Assembly (NCBI GenBank): GCA_033063855.1 | Contig: CP093831.1 | Location: 11,470,001 to 11,534,000 of the forward strand | Direction: 5' to 3' | DNA from: Smittia aterrima | Taxonomy: Eukaryota; Arthropoda; Insecta; Diptera; Chironomidae | DNA: 64,000 nucleotides | In this document: positions 1 to 15,400 of the stretch, piece after piece | Layout: every line of letters begins with the position of its first letter | How positions within the stretch are numbered: the stretch's first letter is position 1 | Notes under the pieces: generated by a model | Told to the model about the DNA's origin: nothing | Database searches by the model: none | What the model saw: the letters and a program-made list of their open reading frames with translations, nothing else | Made by a program: the position numbers and the translations under genes

Positions 1-256
1 GTGAGAGAGAGAAAATCTTAATGTCGAAGCTCAAATATCAACCGAGTTGATTAAAATTTCATTGAGCCAAGGCTTTGCCTTGAGCACATTTTAGTTTGCA
101 CATTTCACTTGTGAATTTGCGTTCGTTATTTGCGCCTTTTCACTTGGAAGAGAGTATCAAGTTGAATCTCGAAAGCTGAACTCGTACAGCGAAGAAGGAA
201 ATTGGATAAAGGAGGAAGAGAGAAACTAATAATGAAAAAAAATTGGCAAGACTCAC

Positions 257-487
257 GTGATAAGAAAACATAAGTGTTAATCCATTCTTGAACAAACCCG
301 ACACTCTTTTCATTATTCTCGTCTAGATCGCCGCAGTCATCAATCATCAAATTATCATTGTTGACCGAAGAGCTATTCTTTCGGCCTACAACTTTACGAT
401 CCGACTTTATTTGCTGATTAATTATGTTATTTGAACACTTGGCTCTCATTGGCTTTGCAGGCGTGGCAATTTTCTTATTGCGATTGC
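257..487 (-). CDS. EVA1C: EVA1C-like exon 7: juxtamembrane segment
   Basis: The acceptor CTTCGGTATCCAG and donor C|GTGAGT bound 231 bases in phase 1. The exon encodes a basic stretch (NRNKKIATPAKP), an Asn/Asp-rich region and GFVQEWINTYVFLS. In the family, a segment of this kind leads straight into the transmembrane helix. No membrane exon is found between 256 and 1, so the gene continues beyond the left edge. Confidence 0.82.
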
Positions 488-3400
488 CTGGATACCGAAG
501 AAAATCTAAAAGTTAAATGAATTTGTTGTTTTCAGCAGAGTCAGCTAATTAAAAACCAATTCGAATAATCGATTAGTGAAGTTCATGCTAACACCAGAAG
601 CTCTGCTTGGATTAAGTTTTAGTTTATTTACAAAGTTTTTTTTTTCGCTTTAGTGTGCACTTAGCAGTTAATCAAATTTACAAGGCAAACGCTCACACAG
701 AACGTGATTTTTCTCAAACAGTTTTGAGTGAAAACTTTGACACGTTCACTTTTCCAATTCAATTCCGAGACCGAGCGAGTTTGCTTCTTCTACCGAAAAG
801 TAATTTCTCGGAAGACATTTTCATTTCTTTTCCCATGTTGCTAATTTGGCGTGTTGGTTCGTGTAGCAGTAAAGGTTGATCCCTTTTAAACTAAAAATGG
901 AATTCTTCGTAGAAGTCTTCGAGCATGAGATTGCGATGGAACTTCGTGAGTGTAAAACTATTTCGTAGAATAAATTAAATGTCGTTCTCTCTCCATACAC
1001 AATCATATTATTAATAAAACAACATTTTACGTGATCCTTTCACGGATTTCGTGGTAACAACGAAAATGTAATCTCTTCCTCTTCTTGTTCGTCTTGGCGT
1101 CTTTTCACTCGAAGGTACGTAAAGTTATCAGAGACGAAGTTTTTTTTAAAGTAAAATTGCAATTTCATGAAGCTTGTCTCTTGACTTCGCCCTATATGTG
1201 AAACAATAAGCAAAATTTTCTTCCAGATATTTATACTCGAGAGCTTTCTGTTTCATCAAAGGAAACTTCAACAATAAGGATTCATTTACAAATTAAGAAG
1301 ATTTTGTGCTGAGGATGGTTCTTGGAAAACTCAGCTGACGTAACTGACGAAGAACCTCAACAGCTTAGTCGCAAAAACTTTTATTTCCATCAAGCAAATT
1401 CTGGAAAATATTTGTGTTAAAAAAAACTTTGCAGCGATTCTTAAAGCTCTCGTTTTATCATATACGAGCAGAGCTTGTACATTGAAAATTCTCTTGCTCA
1501 ACTAAGCGTAATCTTTAATCTCCTAGGTGATGGTTAGTTTCATTTGAAACCTTTTGGACTTTTATTTTAAAACAAGTTTCGTCAACCTTTCTAAATATTC
1601 AAAGTTAAAATTTTTGAATTCTCAGGTTTACAGAAATTTACATTTCGCTAGATCGGAAATTTGAGATTTGAGCTTTTGCCTGTGACGAGAACAAGACCGC
1701 ATTGAAAAGATTTAACCCCGGCCATCGGTTTTGTGTAAAGTTGATCATGCAAATTTTGTGGGCGGACAAAGAGTGCTCTTAGGATTAAGTGAATTTTGTT
1801 ATAGCTTCGAAGCTATTAATGAGCCAACGTCAAAGCTTTTGAATGTGATAACAGAATATTTATGAAAACTGCAATGTTTGCAAATAATTTCAATTGAAAT
1901 TTTATAAATAATAATTAAAACACCGCAGACATAACAAAAACAAACAGAACGGTTTAGTTAAATAAATTTAAAAGTTTTTTAAATTAGTTTTCGAGAAACA
2001 ACTTTGTGATTTTTCTATTAATTTTTAGTTTGCGATATTTAATTAGTTTGCGTGATTAAAATTTATTCATTCATCGAATTTATAATTAGTGTACTCTCAA
2101 TTGATGTTGACATAGCGAGCTTTTGCAAAACGAATTTTGATTAAATATTCTCACCTTCAAGTGTTGAATCGTCTCGAGCTCTAAGTGGCGGGCCAATACT
2201 CGAAGTGATTGGAAAGACCGTTCCATCAAATCTCTGAGGCTTCTTAGCAGCAATGTCACCTTGAAGCTTCGGCGCGGGCCCAGGAGAAATATCAGATTCT
2301 TTGTAAAATTGGTCCTCGTCGTACAGTTCGTCTTGCTCTGGCTCGACATCATCAATTTGGAGTGGCTCGTCGGGTTCAGGGGTTGATTCGAATCTATCGA
2401 TCAACACTTTACGTGGAACTGAAAAAGAGGGAGAAGTGAGATGTTGACGTCGAGTGATTTTTTTCCATGCAAACAATTAAAGTATCGATCGTTTGAATTG
2501 CTGTGAAATAGAGCGACGATGATAAGACTCTTCTAGTTTTAGAATGAAACGGGTTGAGCGCTCTCACATTTGTTGAACTAAAATAAATATTTAGATTTGT
2601 TGAGTGAGTGAGATGAGGATGAAAAATTTGAATTTCGAAGCTCTTCAGGGCAGAATGTTGAACAATGATGGATAATGAAAGTTGTCTAACTTTCGATTGC
2701 ATTTAAAGTTTCGTTAGCTTTGCAATAAATATTTTCAATCAATCTTTTGATCAAGAAGAAAAATGAAGTGTCCCATGAAGGATAAAATCAAAAGGAAATC
2801 TCGAGAATGGAAAATGCTTTTTAATGAAGTGAAGTTAAGCAAAAAGGAAAGAAAAATCTATCTTATAAGGTCGTCGTTGGAGCTTGAAAGCATTTTTCTC
2901 TCCACTCTCTCTTTCTCTGTGAGGAACGTGCAGCTTCTTTTTAATTGGAAACCATAAATCAATCAGAAAAGAGCTCAGCGCGAAAAGCTTTCAGAAGTGA
3001 AAAACGTTGGAGGCTCTCACTCACTCATCACGCTTCGTCGCCTACAAGCAATTTGGTTCAAGTTCCTTGAGCAATTAGAGCCGTTTGAAGAGACGTCTTT
3101 AGAAGAACAAAACTCGTCACAACGACATTCAAAATGTTTTGTAGGACTTGATCCTTCAAATAAACTTACCGCAAGTGTAGACAACTTTTAAATACATTCT
3201 TGAATCCGGCAGACAAGGCTTTCCAAATGTCTTCTGATCTGCAGTGAGACTGCATTTTCTCCGACCATGACAATATTGCATAACAGTTTCCGTAGCATAA
3301 CTCGCCAAACAATCTGCAGAATAAAAGTTTTCATTTTCAATTAGACAGAAATTTGAATAAGATTTGTTAGCTTGAAGTGATTTGATTTAACATTTAAGTT

Positions 3401-6400
3401 ACGAGAATCAAACAATTTTAACTTCGTTTTCAACAAAACTTTAGAAAAGCACACTCGAAAAGTAATTAAATTAAATTCTCTGGAGTTTAATTGAACTACT
3501 CACTTTCTTCCTTAACTCCCGGTTGCTGTGGGCATTGTAAGCTTTCGTACTCGGTTCGTCCAAAGCTCGCAAAATTAATTGCGATTCGAGAGTAAGGGTT
3601 ACATTCAAATGCCATCAAATCGTTCTCACACGCAACTTTGCTTCGAAATTCGCCTGAAATGAAAAGACAAAATTAATGAACACGCTTCGTCTAGATATTT
3701 TATTTTATTTATTTTTCATTAGTATCAACTTTTTTGAAAGTCTTTACAAGTTTATCGAGATGAAAGGAAGTTGATGATTTTCTAATTTTTCTTCTTAGTT
3801 TGCTCGACTGAACTCTCGAGAAGTTTCAGTCGACTCGACTGAGTCGAGACGAGACGAATATTTCTTGAGTTTACTTCTTGCAAAATCATCACATTCCATT
3901 CGATTGAATTGCTAAAGCAACATCATCATACAGTTTTCAATAAAACTTCACATCCACAGGAAAGTGTTGAAGCGTGATATGATTTTGCTTTCAAGGAAAA
4001 AAAAACGGAAATTTCTTCTCACAAGAGCTCAGTTGAGAATTGAATATTTGAGGGGGGCGATTAAACTCGGCAACCATTCAACAATTTATTGAATCAACAT
4101 AGCCAAGCGTTACTTCAAGAGGGAAAAATAGAATCCGAAGCGATGCTCCAGGGCTTCGTTTGCGAACATTAATCGACTGATCCGCTCGAGTAAAGTTTGC
4201 TTAAAGAGGTTGAATCCAATAAATTCCTAAAAGGTGGAATTTAAAATTGAGTCACTTGAGTGATGAATGCTCAATCGAGATTTCCGCTACTATCTAGATT
4301 TCAATAAAGGAAGTCGATTGACCCGTGAAATGACCGCACCGCTTCAGAGATTTATCGATTAATTTTCCATTCAAATGGATCAGCTTCGTTTTATTTATTA
4401 CCAAGCAAGCTTACTTCATCGAACGAACGAAAGGACGAAGCTTATCAACCCGAAAAGTTTCAGGTTTGATTGAAAAATCATTTAAGCTTTTCACGGAAAA
4501 GTTTTCCTTCCTCTCGTTGGGAGAGGAAAGTTCTCTGAGCTTTACTAAGTGCTTGAGATGGAAAATGATTGTGAAAACTTCCTTTTAAAAGTGTCGTCCT
4601 GTTAATGTTTCAAGAATAAATGTCAGTAAGAGAAAGAGATAAGAGCAAGCCTCACGTACATGTGAATCACGTAAAATCTCCATTTAAGGTCACCCAATTT
4701 TCAAGTTTGCCATCAAATTTAAGCCTGGGATGGAAGAGAATCGACATAAAACATCTTTTTATAGTTTTGTGAACGACATTCTCGGAAAATTTATGCGCAA
4801 TTAAAACTTTAAAGACGTTTTTAGGTCGAAGCTCCTCAGTGTTTGGACTTGATTGCCTTCAACAAGGATAAGGGATTTGGTCTCGCCCTCATTTGTCATG
4901 GATCAGAGCTGTTTTCACAGGACTCAAGCATCTGGAAAATCCATATTGACTTAAATGGTCAGTTTTTATTGCTTCATTCTTATCTGATGCGGGAGATTCA
5001 TTGGAATGTTGGCATCAATAAAACAGCTTTGCCTTCAGAAAACTACTTTTCTTTCTCGTCTCCCTCTATTTCTCTTGATCATGGCTCGACGAACATTTCT
5101 TATTGATTCGGAGATAATGCATGAATCGTATTTTCCTCGATTCGTATAATTAAATAACAGTTCATTAAGCATCTTCTCCATAAACTATGAATGCCATTAA
5201 AAGTTTTGCTCGATTCCATTAGACGATGTTCTCATCTCGTTAGCTCTCCTTTACAACTTTAAAGGCTTTTCAACGGTTTTATAAGGTTCCCCGATTGAGA
5301 AACTCTAAACATAACTTTTCAAAACTTCTTCGTAGCTTTCTCTTGTAATGCAGATTAAATGCAATTATGAAATATTTTCAAGGAAAGTTTAAAATGAAAA
5401 GTGCTTGGGGCTAATATAATCTAAATTTTCAATGCATAAAACTCACCTGGCCGACATTTATAAGCCACTTCAATAAATTTTCGATGTCCTGGACATGGAT
5501 CTCCTCCGAAAGTTTTCGGTGATGACAGAAACCTACATCGTTGCTTCTTCTGACAAGCTTCAACAACTGTTTGTAGAAGAGAATACTGGAATGATAAAGA
5601 AAAAGTTTTAGTTGGCAAAGGCTTCAGACTAACTGAGATTGTCCACTTTGTGTTCACGTTATTGCAGAGACATGACAAAAGGAAAATATTTTCCATATTT
5701 TAACGATGCTTTGTCAAACGTGCTTTGTCACCATCAGCTCTTATTATTCTTTAATGTCTCTTCTCAGAATAGAAAATATTTCATTCAACTAACTTGGATC
5801 GTGTTACTCGAAACAGAGAAAAATCAAACATTCTGTGGTTTCCACCCGCCCACAATGTTTTCCGAACCCTCAACAACGCGTCGCTCCGGAACAATCCTTC
5901 AATTATTGTTGATAATTGCGGTATTTTTCACGAGCTTCGCCATTCAACGCAAATGGCTTTGTTATGTTTTTTTATTGCCGAGCCCATGATGTTTCCATTA
6001 AATGTAACGCAAATTAAATTTGAATGTTTTGACGCTGGCCATACGCTCGCTTGCTCAGGTCACAGCACAGCAAACAAATGGGGTCAAAAGATATCGCGCG
6101 GACGTGATGTCTATGCGGAACCTGTTAAATGTAAATCGACATGGGAGAGTTCGCTTCAATGAGCTTTAATTGTGAATGACATAAAATCAGTTTAGCATAA
6201 ATTAGTTGGAGTGAAATTTACATTTTTTGTTCGCTTTGAGTTTGTTGTCAATATCCCTGCTTTTACTTTAATGCAAATTAAGTTTTTTCATTTAATGTGG
6301 ATTCCCAGAGGTAATGTGATTTTCTCTTCCAACAACCAGCGTGAAAGGGGAATCTAATTAAAAGCATTAATTAGATTTTTTTCCTCTCTCTCTCTCTCTT

Positions 6401-9400
6401 TCTATCTTCCTTTACACAAAAACCTCAGAAAATTAGCTCCTACGATGCTTCTGCTAAACGCTTGTTGATACAATGTTTTCCGGAGGATACAAGAGAATCT
6501 CAAATATCTCCTAAAATTTAATTAGTTTCGTTGGATAATTTTGCGTTCTATGTGGCTTTGTTCGCGGTCCCGGAAGGAGATGAGACTTTGTAATCACATT
6601 TATGAGGCAGAGGCTGACATCGTCTATCAAAGCTTGAGTTTGTGTTCATTTAAGTTTGGTTCTCTTGGTCGACTAAATTTCTTGATTAAATAATGGTTAC
6701 TGATTGTGATTTTAAAATTCAATAGCAAAACTTCAGCTCTACAAGATTATTTTTAAACTTTCTCATTTGTCAATCCAACAAGTCTCCACTTCAACAATGT
6801 TTACTTATCATGTTAACTTCCATACTCAGCAATTTAAATCATGTAAGCAACTGAATGACTAACTCTTGTGAACTATGTCACTCTCCTTCTCTCTGTTGGC
6901 TGATAAATTTATGACATCCACTAACGCTTCGAGCATCGACCAAAGGAAAACAGGATTGTTTGCAAATGCTGATCAATGAACAACAAAGTCCCAACAAAAC
7001 TTCCAACGTTATACATCATCATCATCATCATAATCTGAATTTTCTTCCACACGAGGACGACAAGACATCCTTTCAATCCATTTATTATGATAATCGATCG
7101 TCGAATCCTTTTTCAAGCTCTTCCGCTTTCGCTTCTCTTGCTTTGGACTTGTCGACTATGTAGATTTGCCTCACGATTGCGAGTTTGTCCCTTTTCGAGT
7201 AACTAAACACGAATTCATGTCCATCCGCTTAGAAAAAGAGGGAAGCGCAATTAGAGGAAGAGTCTCTCGGTAAGCATACGATGCTTTATCGTTTACCAAA
7301 TTGTAATCAACTGAAAGACTCTCATCTAGTGAAAGATGCAGATGAAGCTACTGCTACAACGACTTTTACGTTCAACAGAAATATTTATCGTTTTTAATTT
7401 TTTTTTTTTCATAAAAAGTTTTCCTTTCACAACGTCGCAAAAATTAATTTGTCTGCTGCATCAACTTTTTAATATCATCAGGACCAATTTCAGCAGCTTT
7501 TAATCTTTTTTAGCTTCCGACACATACGACAGAGAGTTAGCTGAAATAAGTATTAACAAAACACACATACACTCACTTAAGCGAAAGCTCTCTTTTGAGA
7601 CTCAAAAAAGCTTAGAAAGCAAAAAAAAATTATATCCTTTCAATCCATTTTGCCTCATCGTGTGGAGTTGTTCATAAATTATGATTCAACATTTATTGAA
7701 AAATAATTTTAAACTCTAAGAACATTACAGTAATTTTCTTTTTGATTTAAATTTAGTACAAAGCCTTAAATCCAATCTCAATTTCAATATTTCATCGTGA
7801 TTTGTGAACAGTCCCTTGAAAGGAGCTTCGTCTGTTTTTTTTGGATGTGAACGAGAGACTCTTCTCGCTTGTGTTGTGCTGTGTTGTTTAATATGATTGT
7901 GGCAAAGCCATAAAAACTGTTCTCAAATGGATTTTCTCTTTCACTTGTGATAAGAGATTATAATGTTAATAAGTAGAGGCTTTGGTTATCCTTCCTGTGG
8001 GGCTTAACAAAATTATTTATATTGGGAACTCTTCTTTATTGGAAAATTAATCAAATTCTGAGACAACGTAGGAGCTAAGTCTTTGAAAACATTTAAGCAA
8101 CGTGGAGCATAAATTTATGAGAAACTTTTTATCGCCCTAAACTGATGAAAGGAAATTTATTTTAATTTTGTCGAATTAGTTGAATCTCATCTGCTCTGAA
8201 CGAGTTTTAAAATATATTTCCATTAAAGATTCCAAGCAAATTGCACTTTGGATGATATTTGATGCTGACTGCATCTGGTGCAGTCCTCGCTGTTGCAGTA
8301 ACTTTTCTTGAATTGAGGAAGTTTCTGTCTGTTGATGAATAAAAAACCGAAAGGAATAGGAGAAGCTCGAGGGAAATCAGATGCTCTCATTATTGACTGA
8401 ATTGAACCTTTCATTGAAAGTTTATGATTGATTCTGGTTTCTGCAGAGTCGTAAATCTTGCAAGGTTCGACGAGTGTTGGCAAACAACGATTTTAAACAT
8501 CGGATGATTCGATATGATTACTCGAACGATAGGGAAAGATTGCAATCACCTTCATCTCTTTTTTTCTTTTCCTCATCGAAGATTTTTTTTTATAGAGAAC
8601 CGTTCTCGACAAGAAAATCCATGACCCAAAATCATTCAGTCAATGGTGAAACGTGAAATTTTTGAGCTTCTGCTCAAGCTCAGAAACCTTTTAGCTTTGA
8701 AAAAATATTCTTTCATCAACTTCAAGCTCAATTAAACTTCTTTCCGTTCCTTGCAATCAATTGAGGAGCAGAATACATTTGAGGAAGCGATAAGCTCAAG
8801 CGGATGTGTACAGGACGAAGAGAACGAAAGAGAAACAGCCGAACGTGACTTCCGAGCTTGGATTCTCAATCAAACATTCCAATTTAATAATCTCGTTAAT
8901 TTTATTACAAACTACACGAGTGGAATCGAATGAAGCTTTTCAATTTTCTCTTCACTTCTTGCGATATCGATCTGTGGTAATAGACATTAAAAGTTTAATG
9001 TTATCACGATGAGTTGATTCCATCAACATTCCGACTTCGATTACATCACGTTTAACCGTGTCAGAAAGTTGAGCAACTTAATTGAATCCAATTGGTTTCT
9101 GTTCCGAGTGAGATTCCGTGAATTGTGGTGAGCTTTTGGTATCGCTTATCATGTGATATGCTGAGGAAGTTTGCAGTTGTAGCATTAATGAGAGGAACTC
9201 AATTAAAACTCGACGAGTGACGCTAGCTCGAGAGGTTTTGAAATCAAAGATAATTTATTCAGGAATGTTCTTCAATTAGCGCTGCACCTCATCAAACTTT
9301 CCAGTAAATATTTGACGCGATCGTAATTGAAATTTGAAACGAGCTCGATATTGAAATATTGTAAAATGTTTTCGACTCTTTGGTCGCCCAACAACGAAGC

Positions 9401-12400
9401 GTTAAAAGCAAGGATGGAAATTCATTTCTCCAGACCAACGAGTCGTTTTGTTTTGACACAAAAATTTAGAATTCTGCTTCAACTTCAACATTCAAGCTTC
9501 ATCAAATATTCAAAAGTCGGAGACCCTAAAACAAAATCTTTAAGCTCGACTCGCCTCCCACCCATTGCATGATGAATATTTAACAAATGTGAGGCAGAAA
9601 ATTGAAGGATCTATTTCGAGAGGAGTTCACGGTCAAATTCTTCTTCTGGAATTCGTTTTGGCGAGAGCTTAAATAACGAGTCGGGAAAGCGAATAGAATT
9701 CCATCGTGAGACGCAGTCGAATGGAATTTTTGAATCAAGTACAGAGCCACTGAAAATCCATCTCGAGGAAGATTCATCTCTAAGCCACCATCAGCATTCG
9801 CACAATTCAACATTCATGAGTCGTGATCAAAGCCACCCCCAAAAGAGCCCAGAAAAAAGCTTACTAAAGATAGAGAGAGAAAGCAAAAAAAAACTTCTTG
9901 AAATGAATCCTGAATAGACAGAATAAATAAAACATGAAGAGAAGGGAGGAAGACGATCATGAAAATATGATTAAAAAGTTTTTAATGTGAGATGAGATGT
10001 CGTTGCCATCACATCAAGCCGCGTTTGGTCTTTACCAAGCAAGTGACGTCACGCTTAGTTTCATAAAAAGCAAGAACTCTTCTTCTCTCCTTCTACTTCA
10101 TTTATCAAGAGTAACTAAGTAAACATTTCTCTGTCAGAACAGCGAAGCGCGTCTTGGGCAAATGTAACAACAAATTCTTATCAAAAAAGTTTTTCCTTAG
10201 CTGGAGATCGTTCATAAATCACGTAGGGACTTCGACAGCTTTTTCTTAACAAACTCTTATGAAAAAAGTTTTCTTTCTTTCCTCCTTTGCTCACAAACTT
10301 GTCCTTAGCTCAGCGTTTGAAACAAAAAGAACTTTACCCGTTAACTTCCGGGACTGATGGACAACGCCCATGAAGTAAATTTTCGTCAAAACGAAGAGCA
10401 GATAAAGTTTGTGAGGCCTTAGGTGCATGCCAGAACGAAAACGAATCGCTGTGCTGTGTTCTCATGAAAGATTTGTTGAGCTTCTTTCGCGTTTCGCATT
10501 CTCCTTTCGTTCGAAACGAGAAACTAATGTCAACGGCTTAAGTGCGACAACTTTCGGAATTTTAAAATGTCAGGGCCCCGTCAGTCCCGTTAGTGCCATG
10601 AAACGACTCGAACCTTCCGTCGCAGCTCGAACTTTACTCTCAGAACATAACACCAAAGAAATTTATCGCTTTCACGTGCTGCTGGCGCTGCCACACATCA
10701 TGCTTACGAAATAAACTGTGCGAGGGCTTTTGCCTTCAATTAACCCCACAATGACTAATGACAGCCTCGCATTGGGAGCTCAGCAGACGAGAGTAGACGA
10801 CGGAAGAGAAAAAAGCAGCAGCAGCGAAGAAGCGAAGGAAATTGTGAGTCATGTAAATGCCATTGGGTGTAAGAAGAAATTAAATTCCCATCACAATTTC
10901 CATTACACATTCCGAAACATTAGCTTCACTCCCCGCAACCTTAGACTTTTGTTCTTGTTTTAATTAACTTCTGCTAAGCTCCCGGGTAGTGGCAGCGTAA
11001 AACTGAATCAAATGTGCTATCGCTCGAGCTTGCGGGGAACGAGATAAAGACATAACAAATGGCTGCGGCAATTCCTTGGGAAATGTCATCGACGCGTAAT
11101 GAATGATGTAATATCGTTAGAGTCTTTCGGTGACAATCATAAAAATCACAATCGCATGGAAGTGAGAAAGTCATGCGAGTCAAAGACAAAATTTTCAAGA
11201 CGACTTCTCGCGCCGGATGGGGTGCGAAGGGAGGATTATGATAAAGGATGTGAATTTGAAGGGCGGATTAGCGTCAAATCGCTGATTCTTGGCTTTGCAA
11301 GTTCGCAGCAGGAAAAGAAGCTGAAACAATGTTTTCTCTCGACGAATCTTGTTTATGCAAGAAATGAGCAACTTTTCGCAACATTAAAGCTCTCAATCGA
11401 ATTCCGAATGAAGCCAGTCGAAAAAGTTTCAACAAAACAATTTTTGTAAGCAAATAATCGTAAAGGTTCGTTCTTAAATTACGTTGCAATGTTATACAGA
11501 GAGGAAGAGAGTTGAAGTTTCTTTAGAAACTAAATTTCCCGGAAATTCCTTTAACTTTCCTCGTAATTTTCAAACAATTGCTTAACAAGCATTTGTAGGT
11601 CGACAGCTTTTTGAAAAGCGATGAAAGCTCTCCGCACGCATTTTTATTATTATCGATTTTTATTTGCGAGTTCGAGCGAGATTGTATCGTTGAAAGGGAG
11701 AAACATTTTCCATCTCACAGCTTTTCCTTTATTTATTTTCCATTTTCATCCTTAAGTGTGTGAATTCGATTAAATCAACTCGTGTACCGAGTAAGAGACT
11801 GAGGGCATTGATTTGAGATTGTTTCGAACATGTGGCTAGACTAACTCATAAGAAATTGAAATTTATTTTCTTTCTTTGACAGCTTCCAGGTCGTAAGCAT
11901 TTGAAATTATTCTCAAGAAGAAAGTCAGTGATTGACATGAGCTTTGCATAACTTTAAGGCAAAATAAGCAAACTCTGTTCTTCTCCCTTCAACAACCCAA
12001 AATTATGTTTTTGTTACACGCAGATATTTGCATGAAGAGCTTTGCTTTATCCCTGTTATCAAATGTCTTCAAGCCTGCTGCTTGCATAGACTTTTCCAAG
12101 AAGATTCCTTCTCGCAAATCTCGTCTAATGTAATTTCACATTCATGCCACTTTTTATTTTAAAATAACAAATGAGATTTCCCCGTTTTCGTTCTGTACAG
12201 GGCTCCACGATGTTGAGGAGATGAAGATGGAACGAACTTCTGCCCGAAGGCAGGAGAAGCGAAGAAGGCTCTTCGCTGACATGGAAGAAGGATGCTTAAG
12301 CCCCGAAGAGGAATAAATTAATAGAATCGCTTGATACATGTGTTTCAATTTGCCGCGTTCGTCGTATCGTCGCTTAAATGATACATTACGACGATATAAT

Positions 12401-15400
12401 CAACAATGTGTATGCTGTCATAATGTTGATATTGCGCTGCGTACAAACAAAACCATAAAACGAATGTATTTCTTGAGAAAGCCTCTCAAGTAATGCAGAT
12501 TCTTTGTTTGTGCTTCAAGAAACATTTTCTCGAACCAAGGCGGAAAAAGAGAGAGAGTGGGAGAGAAATTTTTGAATTAATTTTATCTTTTGGTGAGCCT
12601 TGAAATGGATATTTTCAAAAGTTATGGGAGCCTCATGTGACAGTTCTTCTTGAATTGATTTAGACGGAGCACTGTTTGATACACAATTCAAGTTCGGCGC
12701 CTAGCAAAACGACATCGACGACTGTTTCGCTGATTATGCAGGAACTTTTCTTAATTTGATTTGCAAAAAGCTCTTGATAGACTGAAGTAGTTCCGGATTT
12801 TATGTTTCAATCTTCGTCTTCTTCGATTGAAAACGAATGTAAAGCGATAAAATACTGGAAGCTTTCAGTCAAGCAGCAGATTTTCATCTTAGCAAAAGGC
12901 ACTCATAAAATTGAAGAGTCGTGAAGCTGAAGACGAGAAGCACAACACAGTCTGCTTAAGAAAACAATTCAAAGTGAAGTTCACAAATTATTTTTGCTTG
13001 TTACTGTCGATTCACTTCATTTTCTGATGATTAATCACTTTGCTGTCTGTTGAGATGGGAACGAGGGAGGGAGGCAGTTGATCAAATTCCAAATAAATTC
13101 ATCAAGAACTTTCTCCGGAAACAATGAAAGAAAGAAAATAAAAAGAGTCTGAGATACGAACAAGTTTCCCTCGATCAGATCTAATCACGCATAAAGTGAA
13201 TCTTAATGGACTTAATAGATATTAATGTCGATGTGATGTGCGTAACTCTGATTGAATGAAGGTGAGTGGCACAATCCACAGCTGCTCGAATCGAAAGAAG
13301 AAGAAAAATCAATGGAGTTGACCATCGTCTCTTCTGCTTTCTCATCCTGACTTTGTTATTTATTCATCATCTTGCCATGCATGTAATTTTTATTCATTTC
13401 TCATGAGGCGAAAGGGACAGAAGAAGATGAAATTTATTCATTTGCTCAGTCTGACAAACATTGCAATGTAATGTACGACGATGGTCCTCAATCAATAACA
13501 GATTTCAATCAAATGGAGAAGTCAGCAAAACAGTTTTCTTCATTTGAGCTTCGACGACTTTCGTTCCACGTCAGTAAACGAGGCAAATGTAGACGAGGAT
13601 TTAATCGGATCATACATCTGACATCAATTTGGAATCCAATGATTTTGCTTGCTGCATTTTGTTACAACCAGAGGCGACCAAGAAGAAATAATCGATAGTC
13701 TATTGTTGAGAGGTCTATGACGGGACGGTTATTGAAAGCTGAAATAGAGTTGATGGAAGGCAAGTCGTCGATATTTCATGCATTGAGCTTCACGCTTTTC
13801 TATGCAATCAATTTATCTGATACAACCACAACATCAGCAGCTCGGAGTGATCCCTCGTTATCGGCAACTCTGAGCTCTCGCACGATAAATTCTCGATTTA
13901 TTCCGAGATTGTGACATTGTCATAAAACTTTGACATCGACACGAGAGGAGAAATGAATTCTGACGAGGCACTTTAATACTTGTTCCGATCGACCCTCAAC
14001 AACAGATAATAATAAAAAAATTCCGTGCGAGGGAGTGAGAGAGAGAGAAAAAAACTTGATAAATGATACATTTGATTACAGTGGTTGATGGTTTGCTGAT
14101 GTTCTACCAGAAGCGACTGAATTGTGTTCAAAAAACCGCAAAAGCATGAGCGACAAGAACAGAAGCGAATGTGATTTTCACAAAGTTGTTAATCAGTTTA
14201 ATGGAAATTTATGGTTTTTGATTTACTCATTTGTCATCAAATGTTCTCTTCTTCCCCGAAACGGCTTTATCATCGATTGTGGACTTATTCTACTCGTGAC
14301 AGCTGCTGAATCGCATGGAATGAGCATCGAGAGCAATAAAATGAAACGTGATTTCGAGATATCATTGAAACGTTGTTTGATTAAAATCGATTTCGTTCGA
14401 TGTTTGTTAAACTGAAACTATAACGATGTAAACCGTCACGCGATGACTGCGATTTTGCTTCAAAGCAAAATAGTTTTGGGAATATGAGAAGAGATTTTAA
14501 TGATGACAATAATTGACAGAACTGCTTCCAGTGAAACATAAGTTTTTCTCTCAAACTCTCGTAAATAGAAAATCTTCTTAATTGCTTAAGGGATTCAGCT
14601 TGCATCGACGTTTGCTATATTAGAAAAGTTGAATGCAGCTCTCGTGCTTGTAATACCTGATGCTCAAAAAGTATTTCCTCATCATCATTGTTGTCAGTTC
14701 TCAGTCTGACTACGTTAACAATGAGAAGGTAAACAATTTTTTTTCGCTGTTTCACGTCGAAACTTTTTAATTCAAATTATACAGCGGAAGCTGATGAAGC
14801 GGAGTCATACGTTGCAAAGTTTTACGATGGAAAAGTCTCTTGTTTTTAAATTTTCTGCTCTGTCAGATATGTTTTCTGCATTGCATAGTTCCAGTTGTGA
14901 TGGAAATTAATTCTCTGAGTGCAACCAGAGTGGCTGAGTTCAACAGTAAAATTTTCAATCAATTCGATGGAAAAGTTTGATTCTAAGCCACACTGACTTG
15001 TGTAAGAGCCTTACCTGTAATGCTGATGGCCACATGCATTTCTCTGGCGTTTTGATTTCAATTTCTGTTCCAGAGTTTATGACATTTCCATCCTTTTGCT
15101 GCGTGTCTTCGGTAGTGTCTGGGCATAAACCTTCGTTCGGACTGCCGCCATACTTCCCATATTGTGCGAATTCGATGGAAATGGTTGTGCCTCGAGGGCA
15201 ATTGAGTTGAACGTACTCGTGATCACAGCCCGCTCTTTGATATGTTCGCAAAGTTCCCGATAGTAAAGCTGAAAATAGAAAACAACAAATTATTGATTTA
15301 TTAGTCCCAAAAGTGGATTAGGATAAAGTTTTCGATTTCAGCCTTCAGACCCTTTTCACAAAGTATGATGTCAAAAATATGTAATAAATCCTTCTTAAAC

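Larger units (their letters stand above)
5586..15014. other. EVA1C-like intron 2, about 9.4 kb
   Basis: This long intron holds a (CT)n tract at about 6383-6400, a (CAT)6 tract at 7014-7031 and the possible nested plus-strand peptide gene at 14660-14910. Open frames of 60-116 codons occur on both strands (for example 10427-10963 and 11099-11449), but none resembles a known protein or carries convincing splice signals. It may contain enhancers, which cannot be judged from one sequence. Confidence 0.6.

Noticed and set aside
10560..10640. GACTCGAACC word suggesting a tRNA T-arm on the minus strand
   Set aside because: No matching A box, acceptor stem or anticodon arm could be found around it.
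10427..10963. Two adjacent plus-strand open frames (95 and 81 codons) in the large EVA1C-like intron
   Set aside because: No recognisable domain, no convincing start or splice context; the composition matches surrounding noncoding DNA.
11099..11449. 116-codon plus-strand open frame
   Set aside because: An overlapping frame of similar size exists on the other strand, and no family or motif is recognisable.
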